Positions 45,085 through 55,546 of a stretch of 64,000 nt of DNA are shown here, piece by piece (position 1 is the stretch's first letter; every line of letters begins with the position of its first letter). The DNA comes from Paramylibacter kogurei (lineage in GTDB: Bacteria; Pseudomonadota; Alphaproteobacteria; Rhodobacterales; Rhodobacteraceae). The notes under the pieces were generated by a model. It searched no databases and was not told the origin of the DNA. It worked only from the letters and a program-made list of their open reading frames with translations. A program made the translations under genes and the position numbers. The stretch lies in the NCBI RefSeq assembly GCF_002742285.1, contig NZ_MDGM01000003.1:62001-126000 (forward strand). Reading direction: 5' to 3'.

Positions 45085-48016
45085 GCCAACAAAAACCCCA
45101 AGAGTATTTTCCCAATCAATTGGAGTAGACTTTTTTAACGCTTTTGTTGCGGGACTTCTTGAAAGAACATCGGATAAGCCGCCCGAATATTTGGCGACAA
45201 TCGAAATATTCGTGAACACAACCCGCGCGGCGCGCAGATTAAAACAGCTTTTCATCGAATCTGGTGCCTGTTTATTGCCCCGCATTCGATTGATCACCGA
45301 TTTGGCGAATGATCCGCTTGCGCCGATCTCGCTTCCAAAACCAGTGCCAGCGTTGCGCAGGCGTTTACAATTGGGTCAGCTGGTTCAGGCATTGATCAAA
45401 TCGGACCCATCGCTTGCGCCGCAATCGGCGGCTTATGATTTGGCCGATGCATTGGCCGCGTTGATGGATGAATTCCAAGGCGAAGCGGTGCCGCTTTCCG
45501 CTCTTGAAGGTATTGTTCTGGAAAACCAATCAGAACATTGGAATCGTTCGTTAAAGTTTTTGCAAATTATCGCAACACATTGGACAGAAAACGCCCGTAC
45601 CGACCCCAATGACCGACAACATCATGTTGCACAAGCATACGCAGATTATTGGCGCGAAAATCCACCAAACCACCCCATTATCGTTGCGGGTTCTACCGGT
45701 TCGCGTGGGCACACAGCGTTGTTCATGGAAGCGGTTGCCAATTTGCCATTAGGTGCAATTGTATTACCTGGTTTTGACAAGGATATGCCAACTGGCGTTT
45801 GGCAAACCCTATGCAAATCCAACTCTGCCCTTGATCACCCACAGGCCGGTTTTGCAAAACTACTTACCCGATTGAAAGTGAACCCAGCCGATATTGATCA
45901 TTGGCATGACAAAGCGCCATTTAATATTGATCGAAATGAACTTGTTTCGCTCGCCCTGCGGCCCGCACCGGTTACCGATCAATGGCGAAAAGAGGGTAAA
46001 AAACTTTCGCCAAATATTTATAATTCAACAATAAATATTGATTTTATAGAGGCAAAATCACCCAAAGAGGAAGCATTGGCAATCGCGGTACGTTTGCGAA
46101 AGGCCGCCGAAGACGGCGTGCAATCCGTTCTGATTACACCCGATCGTAATCTTACACGTCGTGTTGAAACTGCGCTTGGGCGTTGGGGAATTATCCCTGA
46201 TGATAGCGCTGGTCAGCCGCTTGATCTGTCGCCACCGGGTGTGTTTTTGCGTTTGGCCGCCGATGTGATGGGACAAAAACTTTCACCTCAGCGTCTGCTT
46301 GCAATTTTGAAACACCCGCTAACCCATAGCGGTGGTGACCGCGGCGAACACCAGCGTCGGATCAGTGAAATCGAGCTTAAAATTTTACGCGGTGGCGATC
46401 CGGAGGTGAATTTCGACACCATGCGTAATTGGGCGCAAAAACTTAACGATCCTGCGAGCATCCAATGGGTTGCATGGCTGGAATCAGCATTCAAAACGGT
46501 TGAAAATGCCGCCCCACGTGATTTGACGCAGTGGATTCATGATCACCAAACGCTAGCGCAGACATTATCAAGGGGTGCGGATAAAGACGCCACAGGTGCG
46601 TTATGGGACAAAGAGGCAGGGATCGAAGCCGGCAAAATTTGGCAAGAGTTCAGTGCAGAATCCAAATATGGCGGCATATTAAACATCACCGAATATCGCG
46701 CATTGCTACGCTTGGTATTATCCAAAGGTGAAATTCGCGGCGCAACCCAAGCGCACCCGCTCATTTCCATATGGGGAACGATGGAGGCGCGCGTTCAAGG
46801 CAGCGAGCTTGTCATTCTCGGTGGCTTGAACGAGGGAATTTGGCCCAAAACACCATCGCCCGACCCTTGGCTAAATCGCAATATGCGCGGGCAAATTGGG
46901 CTCGCGCTTCCTGATCGGCAAATCGGGTTGTCGGCACATGATTTTCAACTGGCGATCGGATCACCCAATGTGGTGTTATCCCGTGCAATACGGGACAATG
47001 AATCCCCGACTGTTGCGTCGCGCTGGATGATAAGGTTATCAAACCTTATCAAAGGCATAGATGATGAAAGTAATGCGCAATTCCAATCAATGCAATCGCG
47101 TGGCAACCATTGGATCGCGATTGCCAATGCGATTGATCGGGTTGAAAACACCGAACCGCGTGCAACACGACCTTCGCCAATGCCACCAGCATCCGCGCGC
47201 CCAGACAGGCTATCCGTAACTGAAATCAAAAATCTGGTGCGCGATCCATATGCAATTTATGCAAAACATGTTCTTGGTTTACGCAAATTGGATGATGTTG
47301 GACGCGAACCAGATGCATTGGTACGCGGTATTTCCATACACACATTTCTGGAGAACTACGTTTCAGAAGCAATTGAAAACAAAGAAAAATTAAATTCAGA
47401 ATATTTCATAAATCTTGCCGAATCCGTTTTGGCGAAAGAGGTCCCATGGCCCGCGATGCAGCGTCTTTGGTTGGCGCGATTGCAACGTGTCGCGCAATGG
47501 TTTGTAGAGGGCGAGGTTGATCGACAAAAATTTGGCACCGTGATCGCACAGGAACGCCGTGGTAAATTTTATGATGCTGAACTGGATTTTACGCTTTCGG
47601 TTCAAGCGGACCGTATCGACATGAACGACGCAGGAAATTATGCGATTTACGATTACAAAGCGGGCAAACCACCCACAGCGAAATCGATTGCCGATTTTGA
47701 CAAACAGTTACAGTTAGAAGCGGCAATCGCGGGCAAAGGTAAATTTGATGACCTTGGTTCAGCAAAGGTTGTTCATCTTGAATATATTGGCATGCATCAA
47801 GATCAAGAAACCCGTGAAATCCCCATAGATAGCCCGCCGATCGATCAGGTGTGGGAAGAATTTCGCCAATTGATTTCAAACTACAAACTGACCAAAACAG
47901 GTTTCACTGCGCGTGATAAGCTATTATCAGAAAACGATTTTTCTGATTATGATCACTTATCGCGCAAGGGTGAATGGGAACTTACCGATGACCCTGATCC
48001 AAAGGAAGTGCCATGA
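45077..48016 (+). CDS. addB: double-strand break repair helicase-nuclease subunit AddB
   Basis: The AddB subunit of the AddAB end-resection complex, 979 residues from ATG 45077. The C-terminal PD-(D/E)XK nuclease shows YAIYDYKAGKPPTA and the QLQLEAAI helix. The N-terminal half is the inactivated helicase part. I see no four-cysteine iron-sulfur staple as in Bacillus AddB, normal for the alphaproteobacterial type. It overlaps addA by four bases. Confidence 0.93.
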   Translation: MFKPTKTPRVFSQSIGVDFFNAFVAGLLERTSDKPPEYLATIEIFVNTTRAARRLKQLFIESGACLLPRIRLITDLANDPLAPISLPKPVPALRRRLQLGQLVQALIKSDPSLAPQSAAYDLADALAALMDEFQGEAVPLSALEGIVLENQSEHWNRSLKFLQIIATHWTENARTDPNDRQHHVAQAYADYWRENPPNHPIIVAGSTGSRGHTALFMEAVANLPLGAIVLPGFDKDMPTGVWQTLCKSNSALDHPQAGFAKLLTRLKVNPADIDHWHDKAPFNIDRNELVSLALRPAPVTDQWRKEGKKLSPNIYNSTINIDFIEAKSPKEEALAIAVRLRKAAEDGVQSVLITPDRNLTRRVETALGRWGIIPDDSAGQPLDLSPPGVFLRLAADVMGQKLSPQRLLAILKHPLTHSGGDRGEHQRRISEIELKILRGGDPEVNFDTMRNWAQKLNDPASIQWVAWLESAFKTVENAAPRDLTQWIHDHQTLAQTLSRGADKDATGALWDKEAGIEAGKIWQEFSAESKYGGILNITEYRALLRLVLSKGEIRGATQAHPLISIWGTMEARVQGSELVILGGLNEGIWPKTPSPDPWLNRNMRGQIGLALPDRQIGLSAHDFQLAIGSPNVVLSRAIRDNESPTVASRWMIRLSNLIKGIDDESNAQFQSMQSRGNHWIAIANAIDRVENTEPRATRPSPMPPASARPDRLSVTEIKNLVRDPYAIYAKHVLGLRKLDDVGREPDALVRGISIHTFLENYVSEAIENKEKLNSEYFINLAESVLAKEVPWPAMQRLWLARLQRVAQWFVEGEVDRQKFGTVIAQERRGKFYDAELDFTLSVQADRIDMNDAGNYAIYDYKAGKPPTAKSIADFDKQLQLEAAIAGKGKFDDLGSAKVVHLEYIGMHQDQETREIPIDSPPIDQVWEEFRQLISNYKLTKTGFTARDKLLSENDFSDYDHLSRKGEWELTDDPDPKEVP

Positions 48017-51000
48017 TCGCATTTGATGATGCAACGCTCGCCCAAATTCGCGCGGCTGATCCTGCAAAATCCACGTGGGTATCTGCAAATGCGGGATCTG
48101 GGAAAACGCGTGTATTAACCGATCGCGTTGCCAGACTACTATTACACGGTACAGATCCGCAAAAAATCCTCTGTCTGACCTATACAAAAGCGGCCGCCGC
48201 TGAAATGCAAATTCGATTGTTTCAACGCCTTGGCGAATGGGCGATGATGGAAGAATCCGACCTTCGCGACGCGTTGTTAAAACTGGGTGAACCGAAAGAA
48301 GTTTTGACGGATGACAAGCTTCGTCTTGCACGGACTTTGTTTGCCAGTGCGCTGGAAACGCCTGGTGGGCTAAAAATTCAAACAATTCACAGTTTTTGCG
48401 ACGCGTTGTTGCGACGATTCCCCGTTGAATCCGGCGTTTCACCCCAATTTGAAATGATGAATGATCGCCAAAAAGCACAGATTTGCGCAGATATTTTAGA
48501 AAATATGGCATCAGGCGAATTTCAAAACGTTTTTGACGAATTCGCCCAATTTTTTACAGGCGCGGATAGTGATGAACTTCTAGCGGAAATTGTTAAAAAT
48601 CGAGATGATTTTAATCGCAAGCCGAAACCCCATGATTTTGGTCTGTCTGGCGATGAAACATTAGAAATGATATCTGCGGCCGTTTTCACAGATCAAAACC
48701 GCGCAATCCTTTCGAAGTTGGCTGAATTGATGGAAAGTGGTGGAGTCACAGACATAAAAAATGCCCCAACGATCCTAGCCGCGCTGAGCACAAGCGATAC
48801 CAACAACGCCTTACAAAAACTTGAAAGCGTATTGCTTACCGGTGCTGGGGCAAAGACAACTGGACCATTTAGTGCAAAAATTGACAAGGTTCCAGGACAA
48901 GCAGCGCTTAAAAAAGGTGATCCATTCAGGAATGAAATCAATGATTTAATGCGCATGGTTGAAGCAGTTCGTGATCAACGCTTATCTCTTTTGTCCTTTC
49001 AACGCACCAAGGCGCTTCATCGGTTTGCGGGCATTTTCTTGGAACAGTTTGATGCATATAAAATGCAAACCGGCCTGTTGGATTATGATGATCTCATCAA
49101 CCGAGCACGACAATTGTTAACACAATCAAGCATGGCATCTTGGGTGTTATATCGTCTGGATGGCGGTATTGATCACATATTGGTCGACGAAGCACAGGAC
49201 ACCAGTGCCCAACAATGGGATGTGGTTCAACAGTTGCATGCAGAATTTACCAGCGGAGAATCTGCAAATGATGCGCAGCGCACGTTGTTTATTGTCGGCG
49301 ATGAAAAGCAATCCATCTATTCATTTCAGGGCGCTGATCCGCGCATATTTGGCGATATCAAAAACCATTTTTCTACTCAGCTTGCGCAGGTAAACAATCC
49401 GCTCGCATCCCAAGATTTGCTGTATTCATTCCGATCCGCCGCACCGATTATGCGATTGGTTGATAATGTGTTTCAAAACTTGCCGGAAAATCGATTTCAA
49501 AACGATGTGCAACATATTGCTTTTAAATCAGAAATGGCAGGGCGTATCGATTTATGGCCGGTGATTGAAAAGGGTGAAAAACCTGCGGAAAATCCGTGGT
49601 ATCAGCCTAATAATTCACCTGCACCTGATGATCCGCGCATTTTGTTGGCGCGCCAAATTGCCGACGAAATATCCACCATCATCAAAAGCGGTCAGTTGAT
49701 CGAAGTTGATAATAAAATCCGCCCCGTCAAAGCAGGCGATTTTCTCATTCTTGTGCGTAGTCGTGGCGCGTTATTCAAAGCAATTATCAAAGAGTTAAAA
49801 TCTGCAATGGTGCCGGTTGCAGGCGCGGATCGCTTTGAGGTCGGCGCAGAATTAGCAGTACAAGACATCATGTCATTGCTGAAATTCGCTGCGACCGCAG
49901 AGGATGATTTATCTTTGGCAGAATCGCTCCGATCACCCATCATTGGGATCAGCGAGGGCGAATTATTTTCGCTGGCACACGGGCGTAAAGGATATCTCTG
50001 GCAAGAATTGCGTACCAAATCAGATCAATTCGCAAACGCGCATAAAATTGTCAGCGATATTCGCAACAAAGCAGATTTTGAACGCCCTTATGATTTAATC
50101 GAACGCATATTGATCGATCACAACGGACGTCAAAACCTGATCGCGCGTCTTGGCCCAGAGGCCGAAGATGGGATTGATGAGCTTTTGTACCAAGCGATGC
50201 AATACGAACAAACAGAAGCGCCCACACTTACAGGATTTTTGCACTGGTTTGCGTCTGATGAAATGCAAATCAAACGCCAAATGGACAGCGCGGGAAATAC
50301 TGTGCGGGTGATGACAGTTCACGGCGCCAAAGGTTTGGAAGCGCCGATCGTGATTTTGCCAGATACGGCGCAAGAAAAACAACGCGATCGCAATCAGCTT
50401 ATCACACTGGAAAACGGCTTGATCAGCTGGAAGACACTGAGCAATGACGCAAACAAAGCACAAATGGCGGCGAGCCAAACACAAAAATCGCTGGATACAC
50501 GCGAACGGATGCGCCTGTTGTATGTGGCGCTGACCCGCGCTGAAAGTTGGCTGATCATTTGTGGTGCTGGTGATTTGGGAAAATCAGGTGAAACTTGGTA
50601 TGAACTTATCTCTAGCGGGATGGAACATATGCCTGTGGAAACGATTGCGCATCCAGTGCTTGGCGATATTAAATCTGTTTGCAATGAAGCGTGGCACGGC
50701 GTTGGCACAGCGGATGAAAACAGCGACGATCAACAGATTGATCCGCCAATCTGGGCAAAAACCACTGCCAAAAAATTACCCCGCCCCGCACAACCCATCA
50801 GCCCAAGCAGCCTGCCGGGTGCAAAGGCGCTATCGGGTGAAAATGACGGTTTAAGCGTTGAACAGGCCATGGAACGTGGCACTCAAATTCATTTATTATT
50901 GGAACATTTGCCTCGTGTTCCACGCGGAGAGCAATTTGCATTTGGCGAAAATTTGTTACGTACGCGTTATGACGATTTGCATGAACGTGAGATTACCAAA

Positions 51001-51402
51001 CTTTGCCAAGAGGCCATCGCGGTGACATCCGCACAAGAGCTGGAATTTTTATTTGCTCCCAATTCTTTGGCAGAGGTAAATATCACCGCACCATTGATGG
51101 GGGCCCACGGGTTGATAATGGATGGGATTATTGACCGCCTTGTTGTGACGCCCGAAAAACTTTGGGTGATTGACTATAAAACCAATGCCATTGTGCCCGC
51201 GCATCCCGAACAAACGCCTGCTGGGATACTCGCGCAAATGGGTGCGTATTTGGTGGCGATCAAACAGATTTATCCACAACATGAAATTGAATTGGCGATT
51301 TTGTGGACACGAAACGCGAAACTGATGAATTTACACCACGATATCGTGATGAATGCGCTGAACGACGCACAACATCTTGACCCTGTCGGTACGCGTTCTT
51401 AG
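48013..51402 (+). CDS. addA: double-strand break repair helicase-nuclease subunit AddA
   Basis: UvrD-like 3'-5' helicase with a C-terminal nuclease, 1129 residues. Helicase motifs in order: SANAGSGKTRVLTDR (Walker A), LTYTKAAAAEM, HILVDEAQDTSAQQ (II), VGDEKQSIYSFQGADP (III), MTVHGAKGLEAPIVIL (V) and LLYVALTRAE (VI). The nuclease Asp-Tyr-Lys is in WVIDYKTNAI. It acts with AddB to process broken ends for RecA. Confidence 0.96.
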   Translation: MIAFDDATLAQIRAADPAKSTWVSANAGSGKTRVLTDRVARLLLHGTDPQKILCLTYTKAAAAEMQIRLFQRLGEWAMMEESDLRDALLKLGEPKEVLTDDKLRLARTLFASALETPGGLKIQTIHSFCDALLRRFPVESGVSPQFEMMNDRQKAQICADILENMASGEFQNVFDEFAQFFTGADSDELLAEIVKNRDDFNRKPKPHDFGLSGDETLEMISAAVFTDQNRAILSKLAELMESGGVTDIKNAPTILAALSTSDTNNALQKLESVLLTGAGAKTTGPFSAKIDKVPGQAALKKGDPFRNEINDLMRMVEAVRDQRLSLLSFQRTKALHRFAGIFLEQFDAYKMQTGLLDYDDLINRARQLLTQSSMASWVLYRLDGGIDHILVDEAQDTSAQQWDVVQQLHAEFTSGESANDAQRTLFIVGDEKQSIYSFQGADPRIFGDIKNHFSTQLAQVNNPLASQDLLYSFRSAAPIMRLVDNVFQNLPENRFQNDVQHIAFKSEMAGRIDLWPVIEKGEKPAENPWYQPNNSPAPDDPRILLARQIADEISTIIKSGQLIEVDNKIRPVKAGDFLILVRSRGALFKAIIKELKSAMVPVAGADRFEVGAELAVQDIMSLLKFAATAEDDLSLAESLRSPIIGISEGELFSLAHGRKGYLWQELRTKSDQFANAHKIVSDIRNKADFERPYDLIERILIDHNGRQNLIARLGPEAEDGIDELLYQAMQYEQTEAPTLTGFLHWFASDEMQIKRQMDSAGNTVRVMTVHGAKGLEAPIVILPDTAQEKQRDRNQLITLENGLISWKTLSNDANKAQMAASQTQKSLDTRERMRLLYVALTRAESWLIICGAGDLGKSGETWYELISSGMEHMPVETIAHPVLGDIKSVCNEAWHGVGTADENSDDQQIDPPIWAKTTAKKLPRPAQPISPSSLPGAKALSGENDGLSVEQAMERGTQIHLLLEHLPRVPRGEQFAFGENLLRTRYDDLHEREITKLCQEAIAVTSAQELEFLFAPNSLAEVNITAPLMGAHGLIMDGIIDRLVVTPEKLWVIDYKTNAIVPAHPEQTPAGILAQMGAYLVAIKQIYPQHEIELAILWTRNAKLMNLHHDIVMNALNDAQHLDPVGTRS

Positions 51403-51446
51403 ATTGATAGAGATAGAAAGATTCTTGAGGTCAGGAGGCAGACCAA

Positions 51447-51776
51447 ATGTCAGAAACAGTTAAAGTAACAGACGACACATTCGAAGAAGAAGTTACCAAC
51501 AGCACAATTCCTGTATTGGTGGATTTTTGGGCCGAATGGTGTGGTCCATGTAAACAAATCGGCCCATCTTTGGAAGAATTGGCCGCAGAATATGACGGCA
51601 AAGTTAAGATCGTAAAAGTGAACGTGGACGAAAACCCACAATCACCAGCACAGCTTGGTGTGCGCGGCATTCCAGCGTTGTTCATGTTCAAAGACGGTCA
51701 AATCGTATCAAACAAAACAGGTGCCGCACCAAAAGCCGCACTTGCCGATTGGATCAAAGAAAGCGTTAGCGTTTAA
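51447..51776 (+). CDS. trxA: thioredoxin 1
   Basis: A 109-residue cytoplasmic thioredoxin with active site [13 protein letters not shown] and the cis-Pro in [19 protein letters not shown] lies before the ATG. It is the last gene of the rightward operon, and a terminator follows. Confidence 0.97.
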   Translation: MSETVKVTDDTFEEEVTNSTIPVLVDFWAEWCGPCKQIGPSLEELAAEYDGKVKIVKVNVDENPQSPAQLGVRGIPALFMFKDGQIVSNKTGAAPKAALADWIKESVSV

Positions 51777-51797
51777 ACTTATCCAAATTTGATTTCG

Positions 51798-51824
51798 AAA
51801 GGGCGGCATTTGTCGCCCTTTTTT
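51798..51824 (+). terminator. intrinsic terminator after trxA
   Basis: AAAGGGCG, 8-base loop, CGCCCTTT, running into a six-T run. Confidence 0.88.
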
Positions 51825-51894
51825 GTGCCGATGGCACAGGCTTTTGCCGACAATTGCATTTTGGATATTTGAACAAAATGGAGATGGGCCTTGG

Positions 51895-52743
51895 TTAAAA
51901 ATCAAGACCCAAGTCTAGGTTTGTTACCGTATGCGTGAGCGCCCCAACCGAAATATAATCAACGCCTGTCGCCGCAACCGATGCAATACGATCAAGCTGC
52001 ATGCCCCCCGATGCCTCGACAGTGAGGGCACCATTGACCATATCAACCGCGGTTTTCATATCCGCGTTGGACATATTATCAAGCAGTACGACATTTGCAC
52101 CGCCAACCTTAAGCACCGTTTCAAGCTGTTTCAGGTTATCAACTTCGATTTCAATCATGCGCATATGTGATGCAAATTCACGTGCGCGTTCAAGCACATC
52201 TTTGATGCTACCAGCGGCGGCGATGTGGTTATCCTTGATCATGATCGCATCGTTAAGACCAAAACGATGGTTTGAACCACCACCGTGACGTACGGCCTCT
52301 TTTTCAACCAGGCGTAGGCCAGGTGTTGTTTTGCGTGTGCATGTGATTTTTGCTTTGTGACCTTTGGTTTCGGCGACAAATGCCGCAGTCATCGTGGCAA
52401 TTCCGGACAGACGACCCGCAAGGTTCAGCGCTACACGTTCACCCATCAGGATCGATTTTGCATCGCCATCAATGGTCATGCAAACGTCACCTTTTTTGGC
52501 AACCTGTCCATCAGCGATAAAGGTTTTAACCTCAAGATCACGATTCACTGTGTGAAAAGCAATGCGCGCCAGTTGCATGCCGCTGATCACACCTGGATCG
52601 CGGGCATTTAATCGCGCCGAATATTGTGTGCCATCGGGAATGACCGCACGGCTGGTGACATCACCCGCACCGCCAAGATCTTCGTCCAAAGCGCGCTTAA
52701 TCAAGTCTTCCAGCAAAAAATCAGGGACGGCGGGATGTTCCAT
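51895..52743 (-). CDS. nadC: nicotinate-nucleotide pyrophosphorylase (carboxylating)
   Basis: Quinolinate phosphoribosyltransferase, third step of NAD de novo synthesis, 282 residues. Key substrate-binding residues are in CTRKTTPGLRLVEKEAVRHGG and the phosphate site near VEASGGM. It is the last gene of the nadA-nadB-nadC operon. Confidence 0.96.
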   Translation of the reverse strand: MEHPAVPDFLLEDLIKRALDEDLGGAGDVTSRAVIPDGTQYSARLNARDPGVISGMQLARIAFHTVNRDLEVKTFIADGQVAKKGDVCMTIDGDAKSILMGERVALNLAGRLSGIATMTAAFVAETKGHKAKITCTRKTTPGLRLVEKEAVRHGGGSNHRFGLNDAIMIKDNHIAAAGSIKDVLERAREFASHMRMIEIEVDNLKQLETVLKVGGANVVLLDNMSNADMKTAVDMVNGALTVEASGGMQLDRIASVAATGVDYISVGALTHTVTNLDLGLDF

Positions 52744-52754
52744 TTATCTAATCC

Positions 52755-54305
52755 TTACAGGCTATTACGCAGCGCAATTGCATCAGTTAGCGTGATTTCT
52801 GTGCGATGGCGCAACGTGTCATTTTTTTCGGGATAGTCCGTGCGATAATGACCACCGCGTGATTCTTTGCGATTATACGCGGCCGCAGCGATCAACGTGG
52901 CCGCGGCCAGCATATTATCGAAATTGGTGGATTTATGACCATATTGCGCATCCAGCTCTTTAAATTTGCGCAACGCAGCGGCCAAACCCTGTTCATCACG
53001 CATAACACCAACATGGGCCGACATAGTTTCACGTAGCTTTAGCACCGCGTCCTCATCAACCAAAGCATGCCCAATTTCTGGAATTTTAAGGTTAGAGTGA
53101 TATTGCATGCCCTTGTTATCATTAAGTTTATTCAACATACCCGTTGCACATGTCGCGGCGTAAACCAACGCTTCCAGCAAACCGTTAGATGCGAGGCGGT
53201 TAGCACCGTGCAGACCCGTTGACGAGGCTTCGCCAGCAACCCAAAGACCATCAATTGACGACATACCAGTTTGATCCGTGAAAACGCCGCCCATATGATA
53301 ATGCGCGGCAGGAACGATTGGGATCGGCTGTTTTGTCGGGTCAATTCCCGCTTTCAAACATGCGCCCGAAACGGATGGGAATTCGTCAATGATATGATCA
53401 CCAATGGCCGCCCGCGTATCCAACATGGGCACGTTGCCAATTTGGTGTTGGTGAAAATTTGCGCGCGCAACGATATCACGTGGCGCCAATTCAGCATCTT
53501 CGTGCACGGCCAACATGTAACGTTCACCATGTTTGTTAATCAATATCGCGCCTTCACCGCGCAATGCTTCTGTTGCCAATGGTGCCGGATCAAGGTTCAG
53601 GTCAATCGCCGTTGGATGGAATTGCACAAATTCAGCATCTGCAATTTTTGCACCCGCACGCGCCGCCATGCCAAGCGCAAGACCGCGCACCGATGGGGGA
53701 TTGGTTGTTTTAAGATACAAGCTCCCTGCGCCACCTGCAGCAAGCAGATATGATTTGGCCTGAATAATTTCAGGCTCTTTGCCATTCTTTGATACAACAA
53801 CGCCTTGCATCTCATTGTTTTCACACAAAAGATCAAGTGCGGTGTAACCTTCAAGAACGGTAATGGATTTGGTGCGTTGAACCTCTTCCACCAGGGTTTT
53901 CATGATCGCAGCACCGGCCTGATCGCCCTTGACGCGCACGACGCGGGCGAAACCATGTGCAGCCTCTTTTGACATCACAAACCCGCCTTGGGGTGTGCGA
54001 TCAAATGGTGTTCCAACCTCTGCCAATTCCAAAACGTGTTCTTTGGCAGCGGCGGTGACGAATTTGGCGATATCTGCATCAACAATCCCATCGCCCGCAT
54101 TTACCGTATCCAATGCGTGTGCTTCTGGCGTATCGTTTTCATCCATCGCGGCGGCAACGCCACCCTGAGCCCATGCGGATGACGCGCCAAAGCCCAATGG
54201 CTCTGGCGATAAAACTGTGACCTTTTGCGGGGCAAGCGTAAGTGCGGCGTATAGACCAGCCAAACCTGCCCCGATAATCAAGATATTGTGTTGGTCATCG
54301 GACAC
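52755..54305 (-). CDS. nadB: L-aspartate oxidase
   Basis: FAD enzyme that oxidises L-aspartate to iminoaspartate for NadA, 516 residues. The Rossmann FAD loop is IIGAGLAGLYAALTL. The active region includes MGGVFTDQTGMSSIDGLWVAG and the HGANRLASNGLLEALVY motif of the succinate dehydrogenase/fumarate reductase superfamily. It starts three bases after nadA. Confidence 0.96.
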   Translation of the reverse strand: MSDDQHNILIIGAGLAGLYAALTLAPQKVTVLSPEPLGFGASSAWAQGGVAAAMDENDTPEAHALDTVNAGDGIVDADIAKFVTAAAKEHVLELAEVGTPFDRTPQGGFVMSKEAAHGFARVVRVKGDQAGAAIMKTLVEEVQRTKSITVLEGYTALDLLCENNEMQGVVVSKNGKEPEIIQAKSYLLAAGGAGSLYLKTTNPPSVRGLALGMAARAGAKIADAEFVQFHPTAIDLNLDPAPLATEALRGEGAILINKHGERYMLAVHEDAELAPRDIVARANFHQHQIGNVPMLDTRAAIGDHIIDEFPSVSGACLKAGIDPTKQPIPIVPAAHYHMGGVFTDQTGMSSIDGLWVAGEASSTGLHGANRLASNGLLEALVYAATCATGMLNKLNDNKGMQYHSNLKIPEIGHALVDEDAVLKLRETMSAHVGVMRDEQGLAAALRKFKELDAQYGHKSTNFDNMLAAATLIAAAAYNRKESRGGHYRTDYPEKNDTLRHRTEITLTDAIALRNSL

Positions 54306-54308
54306 GTA

Positions 54309-55349
54309 TTATTTCCGATCAATCATGCGCTGAACAGCAAGGCGTGCCTTAACAGCCATGTCAGGGTCAACGATGACCTCTTCTGTCATTGTATGCAGCG
54401 ACCAAAGGATTTTTTCCAAGGTGATTTTTTGCATATGTGGGCAAAGATTACATGGGCCGAGGAAGTGCACCTCTGGTACTTCGTCCGCGATGTTGGACCC
54501 CATGGAACATTCGGTTACCAACAATACCTTTTCTGGTTTGTTCTCTTTGACATAATTGATCATGCCAGCGGTCGATCCGCTAAAGTCGGCCTCTGCCACA
54601 ACATCAACTGGGCATTCAGGATGCGCGATAATCACGGCGTCTGGTTCGTATTTGCGATATTCGCGCAATTCATCCGCCTTGAATTCGATATGCACCATGC
54701 ATTCGCCTTCCCAATAGACGATTTTCTTTTTGGTTTCTTTGGCAACGTTTTGTGCCAAATGCCCATCAGGGGTCATGATCACCAAATCGCTGTCCATGGA
54801 ATTTACGATGTCCACGGCATTTGATGATGTACAGCAAATGTCCGATGCGGCCTTCACCTCTGCTGTTGTGTTCACATATGACACAACGGGTGCGCCTGGG
54901 TATTTTGCACGCATCCCTTCGATATCTTTGGCGGTGATGCTTTCGGCCAGCGAACAGCCAGCCTTACTATCTGGGATGAGAACCGTTTTTTCAGGCGAGA
55001 GGATTTTGGACGTTTCCGCCATGAAATGCACACCGCATTGCACGATGACTTGTTCTTTGACTTTGGTTGCCTCGATCGCCAATTGCAAACTGTCGCCAAC
55101 GAAATCCGCAACACCGTGGAAAATTTGTGGCGTCATATAGTTATGCGCCAGAATTACCGCGTCTTTTTCTTTTTTCAATTCATTGATCGCTTTGACATAT
55201 GGCGCATAGCGTAGCCAGTCTGCCTCTGGGATAACACGATCCGCACGATCATAGATTTTTTGCGTTTCTTTGAAAATCGCCGCGGAGGGCTCCAGATCAA
55301 AATGGGATGCCAGTTGCGATTTCATTTCAGTGCTGCCAGGCAGTATCAT
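54309..55349 (-). CDS. nadA: quinolinate synthase A
   Basis: Iron-sulfur enzyme that condenses iminoaspartate and dihydroxyacetone phosphate to quinolinate. The three cluster cysteines lie in [20 protein letters not shown] and GPCNLCPHM. The ATG at 55349 has AAGGA seven bases upstream (346 residues); TTG 55367 would extend it. An inverted repeat lies about 57 bases upstream. Confidence 0.96.
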   Translation of the reverse strand: MILPGSTEMKSQLASHFDLEPSAAIFKETQKIYDRADRVIPEADWLRYAPYVKAINELKKEKDAVILAHNYMTPQIFHGVADFVGDSLQLAIEATKVKEQVIVQCGVHFMAETSKILSPEKTVLIPDSKAGCSLAESITAKDIEGMRAKYPGAPVVSYVNTTAEVKAASDICCTSSNAVDIVNSMDSDLVIMTPDGHLAQNVAKETKKKIVYWEGECMVHIEFKADELREYRKYEPDAVIIAHPECPVDVVAEADFSGSTAGMINYVKENKPEKVLLVTECSMGSNIADEVPEVHFLGPCNLCPHMQKITLEKILWSLHTMTEEVIVDPDMAVKARLAVQRMIDRK

Positions 55350-55405
55350 AGCGCGTTCCTTTTTCAAGCTGCGTTCAAAGGTATATGTAAGCCCAAACGC
55401 CCGAA

Positions 55406-55427
55406 TTAGAAGATTAAACTATTCTAA
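55406..55427. promoter_or_regulatory. inverted repeat upstream of nadABC
   Basis: TTAGAA, 10-base spacer, TTCTAA, 57-78 bases before the nadA start. The short arms give only modest support for an operator. Confidence 0.3.
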
Positions 55428-55546
55428 AAGTATATCCAGCAAAAGGGGCAAGTTATACTGTGTTTATGTTGGCACATAGGTTTCATGAATTGAGTTTTGG
55501 TGCAAGCCATCCTAAATAACACACAAAGATCGCGAAAAGGTGCAGA

